Under the pieces are notes generated by a model. That model saw only the letters and a program-made list of their open reading frames with translations, was not told the origin of the DNA and did no database searches. Shown piece by piece: positions 1 to 10,532 of a DNA stretch of 64,000 nucleotides. The stretch spans positions 124,001 to 188,000 of the forward strand of contig JAQOTA010000047.1 of NCBI GenBank assembly GCA_029532415.1, given 5' to 3'. The DNA is from Marasmius tenuissimus. Its lineage: Eukaryota; Basidiomycota; Agaricomycetes; Agaricales; Marasmiaceae. Made by a program: the position numbers and the translations under genes. Position 1 is the stretch's first letter; each line of letters starts with the position of its first letter.

Positions 1-485
1 CAAAACATAGCATAGGGCAATAACGCGAACCCTCAACGACACATACGAACCCCAATCGTATGGAATAGGCAACGCCAGAACCCAATTTCCCGTCTCTGCG
101 TTCGTAACGGATTTGGTCTACCTCGAAAATACAAAAGTGACGGTTGATCTCAAGAAACTTACTGTACGTATCGAGTCATTTTCGAGACTTCAGAGTCGTT
201 GAGCATCCGCTTTTACAGGCCTTGGGTGTACGATGCACAGAAGCTGAAGGGGACGGAATGAAGTTCAACGTCAGCAGCGTTCAGAGTGCTGTAGAGCATA
301 TCATGAAACAAAGTCCTTGATTTTTGTTTCATTTCTTCTGTCACAGTGCAAACTTACCTGGATAGGATACCACTTGAACTCTTGATCAACTTTTGGTCAC
401 GAATAGACGCAATCGAAGCAAGTCCGAGCTGTCTCCCCGCCGCAACCTCTATCCGTGTGATGACATCCGTAATCTTTGTGAGACG
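1..485 (-). CDS. Unrecognised multi-exon gene, partial (runs off the left edge)
   Basis: No family recognised. On the minus strand three segments join in frame. The first runs from about 485 to a CAG/GTAAGT donor near 357. The second runs from an acceptor near 275 to a GTAAAA donor near 217. The third starts near 160 and stays open to base 1. The joined reading (RLTKITDVITRIEVAAG..., then LNAADVELHSVPF..., then KFLEINRHFCIFEVDQIRY...) looks like ordinary soluble protein, with no membrane segment. Immediately upstream the same frame has a TAG (486-488), and more coding-like frame lies at about 490-715. So either another intron is present or the 5' part is decaying. The gene is head to head with the BTB gene at 779. 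The splice pattern is inferred, and the 3' end lies outside the window. Confidence 0.35.
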
Positions 486-778
486 CTACCTTGCCTGCTC
501 CTCCAAGAGGCGAACGATGAGGGTGCAATGGAGATTGTGGGTAAAGAAGCTGGGCACGAGTCGAAGTTCACGTCCCTCCCATGATTGAGGTCTGCGACTG
601 CGCCTTATCTACTTTGACTGTCACCCAATCTGCCTCCACTCTTCGCAGTCGCAACCTTGCCGTAGAAGTATCCCAAACGTGGTTGCTGTGTAGATGGTCA
701 CCCAGTACTTAAGTCTTGGTTCACAAACGATTGAGTCTACCAATCGTGCTCTTTGACCTTTGATCAGGGTTGTTCGAA

Positions 779-1867
779 ATGACCGACGCAGCATCAGACC
801 CTGCTCCCGGAAGCCCTCCTCTCAATGCTCATTGTCGAAACCGTCTTGAAGTCAAGCCCGAGCCCCGCCGAATACGCCACTCTCAGTACTACATCGATGA
901 ATCGATGTCCATATTCCTAGTACGTGCAATGTCTTCTTCCTCGTTTCTACGCACTCAAGCTTTCGATATATGTCAAGGTCGAGAACCAGCTATTCAAAAT
1001 CCATCGGCATTTCTTGCGACAAGAATCGCCAATTTTTGACAGTATGTTCGACTCGCCCCCTACAGCACTGCAGAAGGGCAGGAAGGCGAAACAGAAGATC
1101 GCCCAATCGTCCTTCCAGAAATTACCTGCGATCAGTTCGTTGGACTGATGGACTGCTTTTACAAGGGGTGAGAATAGTCTTCAAAACCTACGGCCGCCCT
1201 TATAGTATACTGAACTGCCCCGTATAGAACATTTTTCAAGACCAAGGAGCCGGGAACCTCTTTCAAGGAATATAAAGACCTCTTTTCTATCGCTACACTT
1301 TACGAATGCTCCGAAGCTGGTCAAAAGGCAATTCTAGGAATCGAATCTTACAATCCTATCGCGGTTGAAAAGATTGTTCTCGCCGAGAGACACAACGTCG
1401 ATCGCTGGTTGATGCCCGCGTACATTCAACTATGCAAACGCGACAATCCACTGACTCGGGATGAGGCTTGGGATATCGGCCTCGATAAGACTATCATGAT
1501 TGCCGCTGCACGGGAGAAAATTCGATTTTCGGGAGAACTCAGCACCAACTTTTTCGAAGAATCTAGGGTACTGAACCCTCAAGGAGTCATATCGAGTTCA
1601 ACATTCTCAGCCTGTTCGAGGCAACCATCTCCACCCCCAGTCGCAGTCGCCGTCCCCCAGTCGATCCCGCCCTCAGCCATCCCACCCCCAACCATCTCTC
1701 CCCAACCTATCACAGTTTTATGTGCGTGATCCGTGTTATCTTTCAATGACTCGCTGTATCGCGCTGCTGACTGCCCGAAATACTTCAGAGACGAGGCAGG
1801 GGAGGCGGAGGACGTGGGTCAGTCATCAGGGGAGGTCTTCTCGGATAAGCAGACGTTAACGGGATGA
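779..1867 (+). CDS. BTB/POZ domain protein gene with a one-base frameshift
   Basis: A fungal BTB/POZ protein; in Agaricomycetes this large family is thought to act in protein-protein contacts, possibly as cullin-3 adaptors. Exon 1 starts at ATG 779 (MTDAASDPAPG...), contains SQYYIDESMSIFL and ends at a GTACGT donor near 919. Exon 2 holds the BTB core (LFKIHRHFLRQESPIFDSMF). Exon 3 gives FKEYKDLFSIATLYECSE and the C-terminal helical part RHNVDRWLMPAYIQLCKR. A last intron at 1726-1788 (phase 2) leads to a short acidic tail ending in TGA at 1867. Within exon 2 the frame jumps at the CCCCC run near 1056-1060. One more C would restore IVLPEITCDQFVGLMDCFY, so the gene is either a young pseudogene or carries a homopolymer sequencing error. 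The family assignment is firm; whether it is functional is open. Confidence 0.65.
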
Positions 1868-1928
1868 TAAGGGTATGCAACAGCATAATGGGTTTGCATG
1901 TAAAACATAAAAGAAAGCACAAGTCTAG

Positions 1929-4900
1929 CTACCGGAGCATCGACGTCGTACCTTCCTCACTCTCATAAGCACTAAGTAGATCATCATACCCCTCGTCGTC
2001 TCCCTCCTCGGCAGCACTCTCCCGACTCTTCCTTGACGATGATATCTTCCTCGTACGCGAGCCAGTAGATATCTTTCTTGGTCTAGGCTGTTCTGTCTCA
2101 GTGGACAATTTCCTTAAAGGCTGAGCATCGTCTGCTGAGGCCTTGCGAGACCGCGGTCGGTTAGGCGATGTGGGTGAGGGGGAAGAAACAATCTCATCGA
2201 ATTGAGCAGCCCTAGGTGTCGAAATCGCTTCTTGCTCTCGAGGCGATTCAACACCCAGTGTGTTAGGGCTACGTCGACCTTGGTCTTGTAGGCGCAGATT
2301 CGTTGGTCGAGTCTGATGACGCTTGGAGCGTATTCGAGGGCTCTTTGAGGGTGTATCCGGAGTAGACGAATCTGAGGTCGTCTCCGCTTGGAGGGGTGGA
2401 ATCTGTAATCGGGCTAACTTCTTGTCTTGCGGCGTCTTGATAACTGACGACGGGATGATTGAATCTTCAGATTCCTCTGGGTCGTTAATGGTTACGTTAT
2501 GATTGCGTTGTGAAGGACTTGTCGGTGTACGGGGAATAGGAGGAGAGTCAGGAAGGTCGAATTGTGTCCAACCGCCGGGAGATCGTGCAGGTTGTGATGA
2601 AGGACTGGCAAGACCCCGATCCGACATAGTACTGTTAGATCGAGCATATGACAAAGCCCTGGAATGAGGAGCCATGGGGGATATAGACTGTCTGTTGAGA
2701 GGAACTTTGCGGCTTGTCGCAGACCCATCTGAATCCCACCCTGACCTCAAGGGTCTAGAAAGGGCGTCGGAGGGAGACAATGAAGAGACAGACGAAAGGG
2801 ATTCCCGATGCGAAGGTTGTTTCCTGTACATAGCACTAGCCCATTGAGGCGATGCCTGTCTTGGGATTGGCGTACTGTTCTCGGAGCGAGACAACGGCCG
2901 TTCGCGCCCTGTTGTCATCAGAGACGATGAACTCAATAGTAGAGGCCGTGGCCCAGACTTTGGCTTCGCTGGCGGTTCGGGAGCATCAGATCGAGTTAGT
3001 GCAGCCAGCGAGGCTTGCAGATTCTTCGTCTTCTGTATCAATCCGCCGTCAGATTGTGGCTCGAGCTCCGGATCGCTAGGGACGTAGCTCGAGTTGGAGC
3101 TGGGGAAGAGTACTGTATCTCGAGGGGCACGGAAATGTGCCGGTCGGGGAGGAGGGGAGTATTCATCATCATGCAAATCGATTGCCGGTAAAGATCCTCT
3201 GCGAACTTCACCTGGCTCGTAGATGCTCAAAGGGCTGGGAGGCTGTGAATGGAACATTGGGACAGCGGGTTTCTGCGTTTCAGGGGGTCCCTCGCTCCGC
3301 CTTCCCCACGTACTCATGAGTGCCTTGGCCCTCCAGTTGCTGCTAGCCTTAGCAAAAGCTGCTGCGGCGTCCGACTCCTTCAACTTCTCGGCATAACCCC
3401 ACAGACCGGAAGAGGTGGCAGGCGGCGAGGTAGGCGGACTTCGTACCGCAGTCGGTGAGGGACTCGAAGGGAAATCTGGAGATCTCGGGGGTGCAGGAGT
3501 GAGAGGGGTCGTGGGAGTCGGAGGAGCCTCCATAGACGACTGATTTGTGATTCCCCTCCAGATACTATTAGCCAGTTTACTTCCCAATCCAGGCGATGTG
3601 AGTTCTGGTCTGCCATCCGCAATACGCCCGTTACCTCTTTCAACTACTTGCCCTTCATCATCATCATTGTCGTCGTCGTCTTCTTCTTCTTCATCGTCCG
3701 ACGGACTCGGGGAACGATCTGGCGACGCCAACTGGTTCGTGAACCCTTTCCACATAGTGACTTGCAGCCGTGCTCTCAAGGGAACAGCCGCCTCCCTGGC
3801 GATTCTTGCCTCCTCCTCGCGCCTCTGCGTCAAGTCAACAGCCAGTTGCACAATCTTATCGATGCGGCCGAGTTTATCAACCTCGTAATGGTGAAGGAAA
3901 GTCATCGCCTGTGAGAAAGCGTCACCAACTTCCCAAGGCCGTATAGGTGATGGGGGAGGCATCGTCTCGACTTCTTGTCCCCATAGAGTCTGGAATTTCT
4001 GCTGATTTTTACCTAGCCTTCGAACAGATCGTTATAGTAGATCATGAGGAGAAAATAGAGGCATACCTCAGCAGGTGTCCTTTGGCACGGATCAGCATCG
4101 AGGTACAGACGTCCAGTAGCATGTCGAGCCTTTCGTTAACCTCCTTGTCTCGTGGTCGGCGGGAGAATATCGCGTCCCATGTTATGACGAGGGATGGGTA
4201 CGGTAAAGTCGTCGCCAAGAGTGGTGCCAGCCATCCGCTATAACGAAGGTAAAACATTAGTAGATGTGCAAGGAACGAGAACGATGGGGCGCACTAAGAA
4301 TAGTGAGGTTGGACGGGATCCAGGCCTCTCGCACTCTAGTGAATACTAAATATAGAGACAAACCAGAGACGAGGATAACGCACCATATTGTCCCCTAGAT
4401 CACGATCTGCCCACGCCAACCGCTCACTGAACCGCTTCATCCAAAGTCTTGCGCCATCCTCATCTTCCAACTCCGAAAATTCGGCAACCATGGCTTCAAA
4501 AAGCCAGAAAGTATCCGCCTCAGCGTGCGCCAACTCTTCATGTTCGACCTCCTGGTTCAGAACCGAATACAAGGGAGCAAGAAGAATCGGCACATGTGGC
4601 GAGCGGTTGGCTGGGTTGATTGAGCTATGTAGAAACAATATCCGAAGCAGAGCCGAAGAATGCCTCTCCTGTATATCTCCAAAGACGCCGCCTGCTTCTG
4701 GTATGCTTATCCGGGGAACCTCATTCTCTAAACGAATTTCGGGTACGTTGGTTGTCTCGGATGCAGCCCTCTTTTCCTCTCGGATAGCCTTGAGTCGGAG
4801 ATCCAGGTTCTTCGCACACCGTAGCTTCACCTCGGTCGGCGCAGCATCGTCGAGTGGACAAGAAGCAAGTGACTCTGGGGTCTGGTCAAGTCCATGAAAC

Positions 4901-5352
4901 AGATCCTGCGGAATCGATGAAAGTTGCTGCATCGCCTGGACTAGGGAGGCGTCGAGTGGATGTAGTGGGCTAGTGGGTATTGGAAGACCAGAGAAAGGTT
5001 CTAGCAACCGTCGGACGAGCTCCTGCAAGAATATTCAGTGATCCGTGACGGGTTTTGGGCCAGGAATGAGCGCACATAATAACTACTTCGTTGCTGATTC
5101 ATTTCACGACTCCACGACGTCTTCACGCCAGGAAGAATCCCAAAATACAATCTAAGCACGAACGAGACGCTCAGAGTTTTACCCCAAAGTGTGCGACGCG
5201 AGAAACTTACTTCCAGATCCTTGGTCGAAGCCAACTGGGGTCATCAGGGATACCTACCGAAGCCGTTCAGAACGAGACCCGATCATCGAGGAGAAATCCG
5301 ACAAACCACGCGCGCAAAGCCTCCGTAACGCCGCTATGTCAACGATGGGCAT
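1929..5352 (-). CDS. TBC domain Rab-GAP with long disordered tail (possibly fused to IST1)
   Basis: A Rab GTPase-activating protein that would speed GTP hydrolysis on a Rab in membrane traffic. Splicing short introns gives the canonical TBC entry motif ALRRLCARGIPDDPSWLRPR, then IWKLYFGILPG, a long middle exon (4336-5028) and WLAPLLATTLPYPSLVITWD with DMLLDVCTSMLIRAKGHLL. This is the TBC1D5-like layout with the domain at the N terminus. Two usual catalytic motifs (IxxDxxR and YxQ) are not obvious to me. The last exon (1929-3962) adds about 670 residues. They are Ser/Pro-rich, with an acidic run and repeated W-[K/R]-G-x-TNQ motifs (MWKGFTNQ, IWRGITNQ), possibly short binding helices. The start is uncertain. 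ATG 5352 gives only a few residues before the domain, and the frame runs back across a 54-nt intron into IST1. Confidence 0.8.
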
Positions 5353-5439
5353 AGTGTTCGGATCGAGAATCTCTGAGAGGGGTCTCTCGCTATCAAATTG
5401 AATTAACGATCATCCCAAGCGTACAGAAGCGACGTGAAC

Positions 5440-6132
5440 CTACAGGTCCTTTCTCTGCGGGTCTGGGGACCATCCGACATTGTGTGCTTTTGCGACTTTG
5501 AAAAGAAACTCGTCAACTTGAGTGCCTGCTGCAGGTTCGGTTGAGAGTGCTCGAGTTATCCGGGTCGAGACGTGTTTCTCGGGATCCTCGGCAGCAGCCC
5601 TTGCGAACTCTATTCCCATTTGACGGACAAGGAAATCTCGAACATCATGGAGCTCTAGATACGGTATCCACCATGAGCACGAGTGACCTGAAAAGTGATA
5701 TTGGCGTACCTTTGCACTCAACCTGAGGCGCAGCGAATATAATACTTGATGCAGCCTCGACCACAGCTCGGTTGTGCCCATTACTGAGAACACCATTAAC
5801 AGCGTTCGCAAGAGTGTGCAGGGTATTCACCTGTTTCCAATCTCAAAGATATGTTCGAGAATAATCCCAACGTGCATTTCCAGCATTTCCAGCACATCGC
5901 CAAAAACATCCTCTTGCATCACAACTTGCGCCTTCATTCTTGCAGGGTTAATCTTCCCTTGCTGCAACAGGGCAGCAATCTCTCGTCTTGTAGTAGCTCC
6001 TTTCGCATCATTTTTGTCTTGCAGTTGTCCAAGGCGCTGACTAGTCGTCCTAAGAAGACCCTGAAAACCTCTCAGAGAAGTGTGTTGATGATAGACGGTA
6101 TACAACGCACCTTTACCGAAGTCAAGTCCCAT
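5440..6132 (-). CDS. IST1: IST1 homologue, ESCRT-III associated regulator of Vps4
   Basis: IST1-family protein that binds ESCRT-III and Vps4 at endosomes and tunes multivesicular-body sorting. ATG 6132 begins MGLDFGKG. After an intron come GFQGLLRTTSQRLGQLQDKN and the basic helix ATTRREIAALLQQGKINPAR, then VVMQEDVFGDVLEMLEMHVG. The next exons give AVVEAASSIIFAAPQVECKE and LHDVRDFLVRQMGIEFARAA, then TRALSTEPAAGTQVDEFLFK and VAKAHNVGWSPDP. All lie in the order of the human and yeast domain. If the stop at 5442-5440 is used the protein is about 175 aa, with the helical core only and no C-terminal MIM tail, unlike yeast Ist1 (about 300 aa). That TAG lies two bases inside a good 54-nt intron (5443-5390). 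Splicing it joins IST1 in frame to the TBC gene. Confidence 0.85.
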
Positions 6133-6185
6133 ACTACTGCCATTCAGAGAAATCCTGCAACTTCCACCCTTCAATCAGTATATTG

Positions 6186-7350
6186 AGCGTTCGTGTCGTT
6201 GAAGAGATCGTGACTGAGAACTGAAAGGGCAAAGGGTGGGGCCAGCTCGCCCTCGAACGGTGTGATAGATGTATAGAAACACCCGCGTGGGACAGCACTG
6301 GCCTTTGCTCACAACTTTAATTCAACTTAGTCACACGTCGCATCGGCGGTCCATTCAGACCGTCATGTTCACGTAGGTTCACGTACTCTTCCGGTCCTAT
6401 TTTTGAAGATGAATTGATTGCTGCGCACAACGACCGTCACGGCTATGCCACGGCTGATTGGACCAAGTACGCTGCCTTTCAGGATTCACTCGCCGAGCTG
6501 AGCCGCAAGGGCAAGCTGCTTGGAGAAGCATCGGACAATTTGTCCAGGATGCCATGGAATCAGTGGAGACGAGATATGTAGACGAGCTGGACCTCGGATA
6601 TTTCATTTGCAGCCTATTGGCGGCGAACTTCCGGTCTGGCGATGGCAACCGCACTACCGCACTGGCAACCACATACTGGCATCATGATTCATACGCGGTC
6701 ACGTTACGGGCATCTGCAATTGTGGCCTTCAACGCACGCCCAGAAATCGCCAACCCCCAGACAATTTTGGGCCTTCCATCGTCAAAGGGTAGCTTCTGTT
6801 TGGCGACGGGGACTCGGAGGCGAACAAACTCCACTCGAGGATAAGACGGACGACTGCGGACGGTTTGAATGTGAAAATACGTGAGTTCTCGCATACAAAA
6901 CGCCGCTCAAATCCAACCAAGAATCATCGTTCCCATTTCGACAGCATTAGCGAAGCGACATTCTCGCAAGGCGGACCAAGAGGGACAAGACGACGCATAG
7001 TGCATCCATTCCGATATGGAGTCCTACTAGGCGACCGACTTTGCTTCAACACAAGATATCGACGCCACACACAAGCGAGAAGAGTCCTCACGCAGGATCT
7101 GGTAGCGATAACGGTAAGAATGTAACCTACAGTTAAGACATGGGTAGCTCGAGATAGAAAAGGACACGGTGAAAAAGATAAGGTGTGTCTGCGGTGTGTG
7201 CAAACATGCTGAATGTAGCGGCCAAGCCGTCTTAATATTCTCAGCTCAGGCTGGTGGCGGTCTGACAATATCACCCCCTTTGACAAGACTGTGCCCTTGT
7301 CTTCTGAAAGCTCACAAGGGTCGGAGTATTTTGTTTTGTTGTAACGTGTG
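6186..7350. other. Intergenic region with one unassigned open frame
   Basis: No gene can be called. On the plus strand a frame at about 6395-6582 reads like protein (DELIAAHNDRHGYATADWTK) and ends in TAG. It lacks a start and splice context, so it may be a relic. The rest shows only overlapping shadow frames. Confidence 0.3.
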
Positions 7351-7375
7351 TACGAGCTTATTTCCCAAAGGTCTC

Positions 7376-7452
7376 TATAAATTCAGGTAAGATACCATCA
7401 CTTCTTTCTCTCAAACCACCATCATACAAGACATCTCCATTTATAATCCCCT
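7376..7452 (+). promoter_or_regulatory. TATA box and leader of S1
   Basis: TATAAAT at 7376-7382 lies 77 bp before the ATG. The leader contains CAAACCACCATCAT just before the start region. The same TATA plus CAAACC(A/C)CCATCAC pattern precedes S2, S3 and S5, and a related one precedes S4. Confidence 0.6.
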
Positions 7453-7853
7453 ATGGCGTCCCAAAGTCCTGAACTCCAACGCGAAGGCAAAGGACCCAAT
7501 CCACCCTCTCTTCACCAACACTCCTTCGCTACTCCGAATCAACTGGAAGCGAACACAGTGAGTCTTCTTGAGTTTTCGGCCACAGAACCTCACTTAGACT
7601 GACCACACTTACTTACCTCCAGCCTGGATCCTCTCCTCTCCTCCAGCAATCCAGTGGGTCCAACTGGTCTAGGCTTGAACCTGGCGAAAAGATCTTCTTT
7701 ACCTTTGTGCTCCTAGCGGTTGTAAGCACCCCGTACTATTGTTCTCGGTATATCCACTCATGCGACGGTCAGAGCGTCGGCTTCGCCTTGATATTTGCGA
7801 TAGAAATTCGAATGATCAGAGCTTCGAACACCGGAGATCCTGATGCTGTCTGA
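7453..7853 (+). CDS. S1, small single-pass membrane protein of a five-copy local family
   Basis: Function unknown. There are three coding exons with phase-0 junctions: 7453-7557, 7623-7721 and 7773-7853. The introns are GTGAGT...CCAG (65 nt) and GTAAGC...TCAG (51 nt). The 94-aa product starts MASQSPELQREGKGPNPPSL (Pro/Ser/Gln-rich) and has one hydrophobic segment built across exons 2 and 3 (IFFTFVLLAVSVGFALIFAI). It ends in a short polar tail (RASNTGDPDAV). No cleavable signal peptide is evident because the hydrophobic segment is central. Gene structure, TATA position and leader match S2 (27364), S3 (45850), S4 (50032, minus) and S5 (55487), although the proteins barely align. A GTGAGT donor 15 nt after the stop suggests a 3'-UTR intron, as in S2 and S5. 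Confidence 0.6.
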
Positions 7854-8629
7854 GCACACCTCCCGACTGTGAGTTTTGTCTCGCCTTTTGCACTAGCACT
7901 ACCTCTTTCCTAATCCCACCGGTTACACATTGTACCAGTTGACTACCATCTGTACAACACACGTCTATATCCACCCATTTCTTTCCATTTCACCGTCACC
8001 AGTCACCATTGTACTTGGCTATCCCGCCGTGCTACCCCATCATAGCTGTATCGTTCAAAATATTGCTTTATCTTGTAACCGTGCCCGCCACCCAATCCCC
8101 GCGTGGCGGCTACGGTCGTTTTTATCGCGTACTACTTACTGATATCGTCCATTCACTCGTTTTCTTGCATCTTCTATTTCTCGGCTGTCAACATCCTGTA
8201 CGGGAACCTTTATCATACGTACTTTACTGCCCACGTTGCGGGGCACGTCTCTAAAAATCCCGGCTCTAATTCCAAATCATGGCCAGTGACAAAATTAGAA
8301 CTTCCGATGGCGCGAAGGGCCCCCTTTACTGGACGGGCGAAATGTAAATGGTTGGAAGGTGTGTTTACTCAAGGACTCGCAACTCAGGGTTCAACATGTC
8401 GGGGGACAGGAAGGGACAGGCGCGAGACGGTCCCTGGGAACCAAGAAGCTTACAACTGCAGGCGATTCGGTCAGCGAACGCGATTGATCCACAAGACTAT
8501 CGAATCGTCAGATCTTTACCGTCTAGAATTATGATGTATTGTATAGAGTCCGTCCATGAAAGAAAGTTCGAAGCGTCCCTTTCCCCAATCCCTCTACTTC
8601 TGGCTCCCGGCCTCGGATGGGCCTACAGC
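7854..8629 (+). other. Non-coding 3' region of S1
   Basis: Contains a possible 3'-UTR intron starting at about 7869 and, near 8005, a CACCATTGTAC element. That element sits about 150 bp after the stop, where S2, S3 and S5 carry (C)ATTGTACA(C). The open frames here are not supported as genes. Confidence 0.4.
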
Positions 8630-9159
8630 TCTGAAAAAAAATAACCCATCAACAGAATTCCTTGGGGTATCACGACAGGACGCCACTTAGCTCGATTGCA
8701 TGTCCCGGCCCGGCATCTCGACGCGTCCAAGGAATCCCACTACCTTGATCTTGATCGCAGCCGTTGGTCGAAGGCCATCGTCCGGTCAATTGTCCATCGG
8801 CTCTCCGGGGCACTGCGGTAATCGAGGAGGAGTCCGAAGAGTCGAGAGAGGGTATAGTTGAGAGGGTATGGTCGCCGAAGCAGCATTAGGCAGACAGGAT
8901 TAGGCAAAGGTATACAGAGACCACGGCAGATAGACACCCAGAGAGCCCATGAAAGAAGAAACCAGAAGAGCATAAAACCAAGCACGAAGGGTATAGGGTA
9001 TAGGTTATAGCATCAGATCCAGAAACCAAGAGACCGAAGCATTAGGGTATCGAGCAACATGTTTCTGGAGTTTTTGGTATATGTTGTATGTTGGGTATCA
9101 CAATTAGGGGTATCAGGCTGTCGAAGCACATCAAGGATCCGGACGTCAATTACTACCAC

Positions 9160-9790
9160 TTAGTCGACGCCAGGTTGAACCTTCGGGAAGTCAAATATAA
9201 TCCCATGTCGCTTCGCCTTCTTGTCTGTCTTCTTGTTTGCGGCGAACGAAGGTGGCTGGGGGAACACGTCGAGTAAAGTGCGAAGGTCCTCGTCCTAGTC
9301 CTCGAGCTCCTCGGTAGCAACTACAGACATCAACCATTTATATTCTTCGGTTTCCTCGAGCCGAAATCGTTTGATTTCCTGATGATTAAGATAGGGGTCA
9401 GCGACGATGACGAGGGGCCAAGTGAGAAAAACGCCTTACCTTGCCTTTGGAACCCGTCTCATATGTATAGCAAGCATCTACAAACTCAATCTCTGCAGCC
9501 TGTCCAAGGTAGTCTCTATCCACGCGGTGAACGACGGCGACGTTGTGGGCGGGTAAGGGGGCCAGAGCGCGGGTCCGTCGAAGCTTCCTTTCCTGCCCGT
9601 TCTGTCGTCCTTCATTTGACTTGCTCGCAGCGGCGCCAAAGTAGAGTCGGGAACGGTCTTGACTGTCCTGTACAGCAGCGGCTTTAGGGGAGGCAACGAC
9701 GAGGAGCGAGACATTTTGATTTTGGGAGTTGCAGAGCATAGCAGAGTCGTTGATGTTGCCAGAGACAAGCAAAGCAGCAGAGAAAGGCAT
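9160..9790 (-). pseudogene. R1 two-exon orphan gene, truncated by an in-frame stop
   Basis: Close sister of the gene at 20669-21315. Exon 1 starts at ATG 9790 (MPFSAALLVSGNINDSAMLC) and runs through a basic stretch NGQERKLRRTRALAP to CYTYETGSKGK at a GTAAGG donor. The intron (about 60 nt) is nearly identical to that of R2. Exon 2 begins EIKRFRLEETEEYKWLMSVV. At 9297-9295 a TAG follows TEELED. Downstream the frame stays similar to R2 (PPSFAANKKTDKKAKRHG) to a second stop at 9160. Compared with R2, the copy is therefore cut about 45 residues short, unless the shorter form is functional. The family is not recognised. Confidence 0.6.
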
Positions 9791-9900
9791 TTTGAGTCAC
9801 AGAAAGTCAAATCGAGCTACAGAGGATAGTCGAAAGATAGCCCAGAAGGTGGTGGTAGAGAAGCAAGAGAGGTGGGAGGGAGTTCTGGGAGGGGGGAAGG

Positions 9901-9937
9901 TTAATATAGGGTCTAGCTGTGGCTATTCTATCACGTG
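9901..9937 (-). promoter_or_regulatory. TATA box and CACGTG E-box of R1
   Basis: Reading the minus strand, CACGTG (9937-9932) is followed by TATATTA (9908-9902), about 110 bp before the ATG. The same two elements with the same 30-bp offset occur in R2. CACGTG is a typical bHLH site (Cbf1/Pho4-like in fungi); which factor binds is unknown. Confidence 0.5.
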
Positions 9938-10532
9938 AAAGATTGGGGAAGGATCGAGCATGTAGCTCGTGCGCTTCAGGCTGCATCTTCTCGCAGTACT
10001 GTACTGAAATAGTAAGTCTGCGGACTTCGAGGAGACGCGACGCGATGTTGGAAGTAAAAGGCAGAAGCGTGACCGTGGCATGATCAAATAATGATGATCA
10101 CCTCCTGATCATGGCCCATTTGGAGTCATCGCCGAGCGGCGAGCCGTTAGATCAGGGTCATAACAATCCTTAGCGCGCCGCAGAACGTTTTCTGTCAATG
10201 CGTGCGGACATAAAAACATCCTAAGCTTGTCGGAATGCTGCCAGTCTCTTAGGTCGTAGCTCACTCCATTCCGTTCAAACATCTGATAACTTGGGGTATA
10301 AGTAACTTTAGTACAGTAATCTCATTAAACACGAATAGACAAGCAGGATCGAAACAGCGATAGACAACATGTAAGAAGCGAGTAATGGTATGCATGAGGG
10401 TGTGGCATGAGAATCGACAAGAGAGGATAACTGTGGCGCACAGAACAATCAGCTCATCGCAGAATGCGGAATTAAGATGGTAAACTTCAGGACGTACCAA
10501 GGGAAAGGGGGGTATCATAGAGGTAGCGTTCA

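Larger units (their letters stand above)
8630..10215. repeat. Repeat unit R1 (copy of 20165-21720)
   Basis: About 1.5 kb aligns by eye with 20165-21720. Shared parts are a GGGCCTACAGCT start, a purine-rich stretch with AGGGTATAG words, ATTAGGGTATCGAG, the two-exon gene, its TATA and CACGTG promoter, and a GTGACCG(T/C)GGCATGATCAAA end. No terminal repeats or target duplications are visible, so this looks like segmental or dispersed duplication and not a defined transposon. Confidence 0.6.

Noticed and set aside
1044..1067. GT...AG pair in the BTB gene that could be a 24-nt intron and would cure the frameshift
   Set aside because: Far shorter than any other intron in the window (about 48-70 nt), too short for normal splicing.
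3547..3914. Plus-strand frames with Ser and Val runs
   Set aside because: Antisense of the poly-Asp/Glu stretch in the TBC protein tail.
8990..9060. TTAGGG and AGGGTATAGG words suggesting telomeric repeats
   Set aside because: Isolated words in a purine-rich stretch, not tandem; the same stretch occurs in R2 inside the chromosome.
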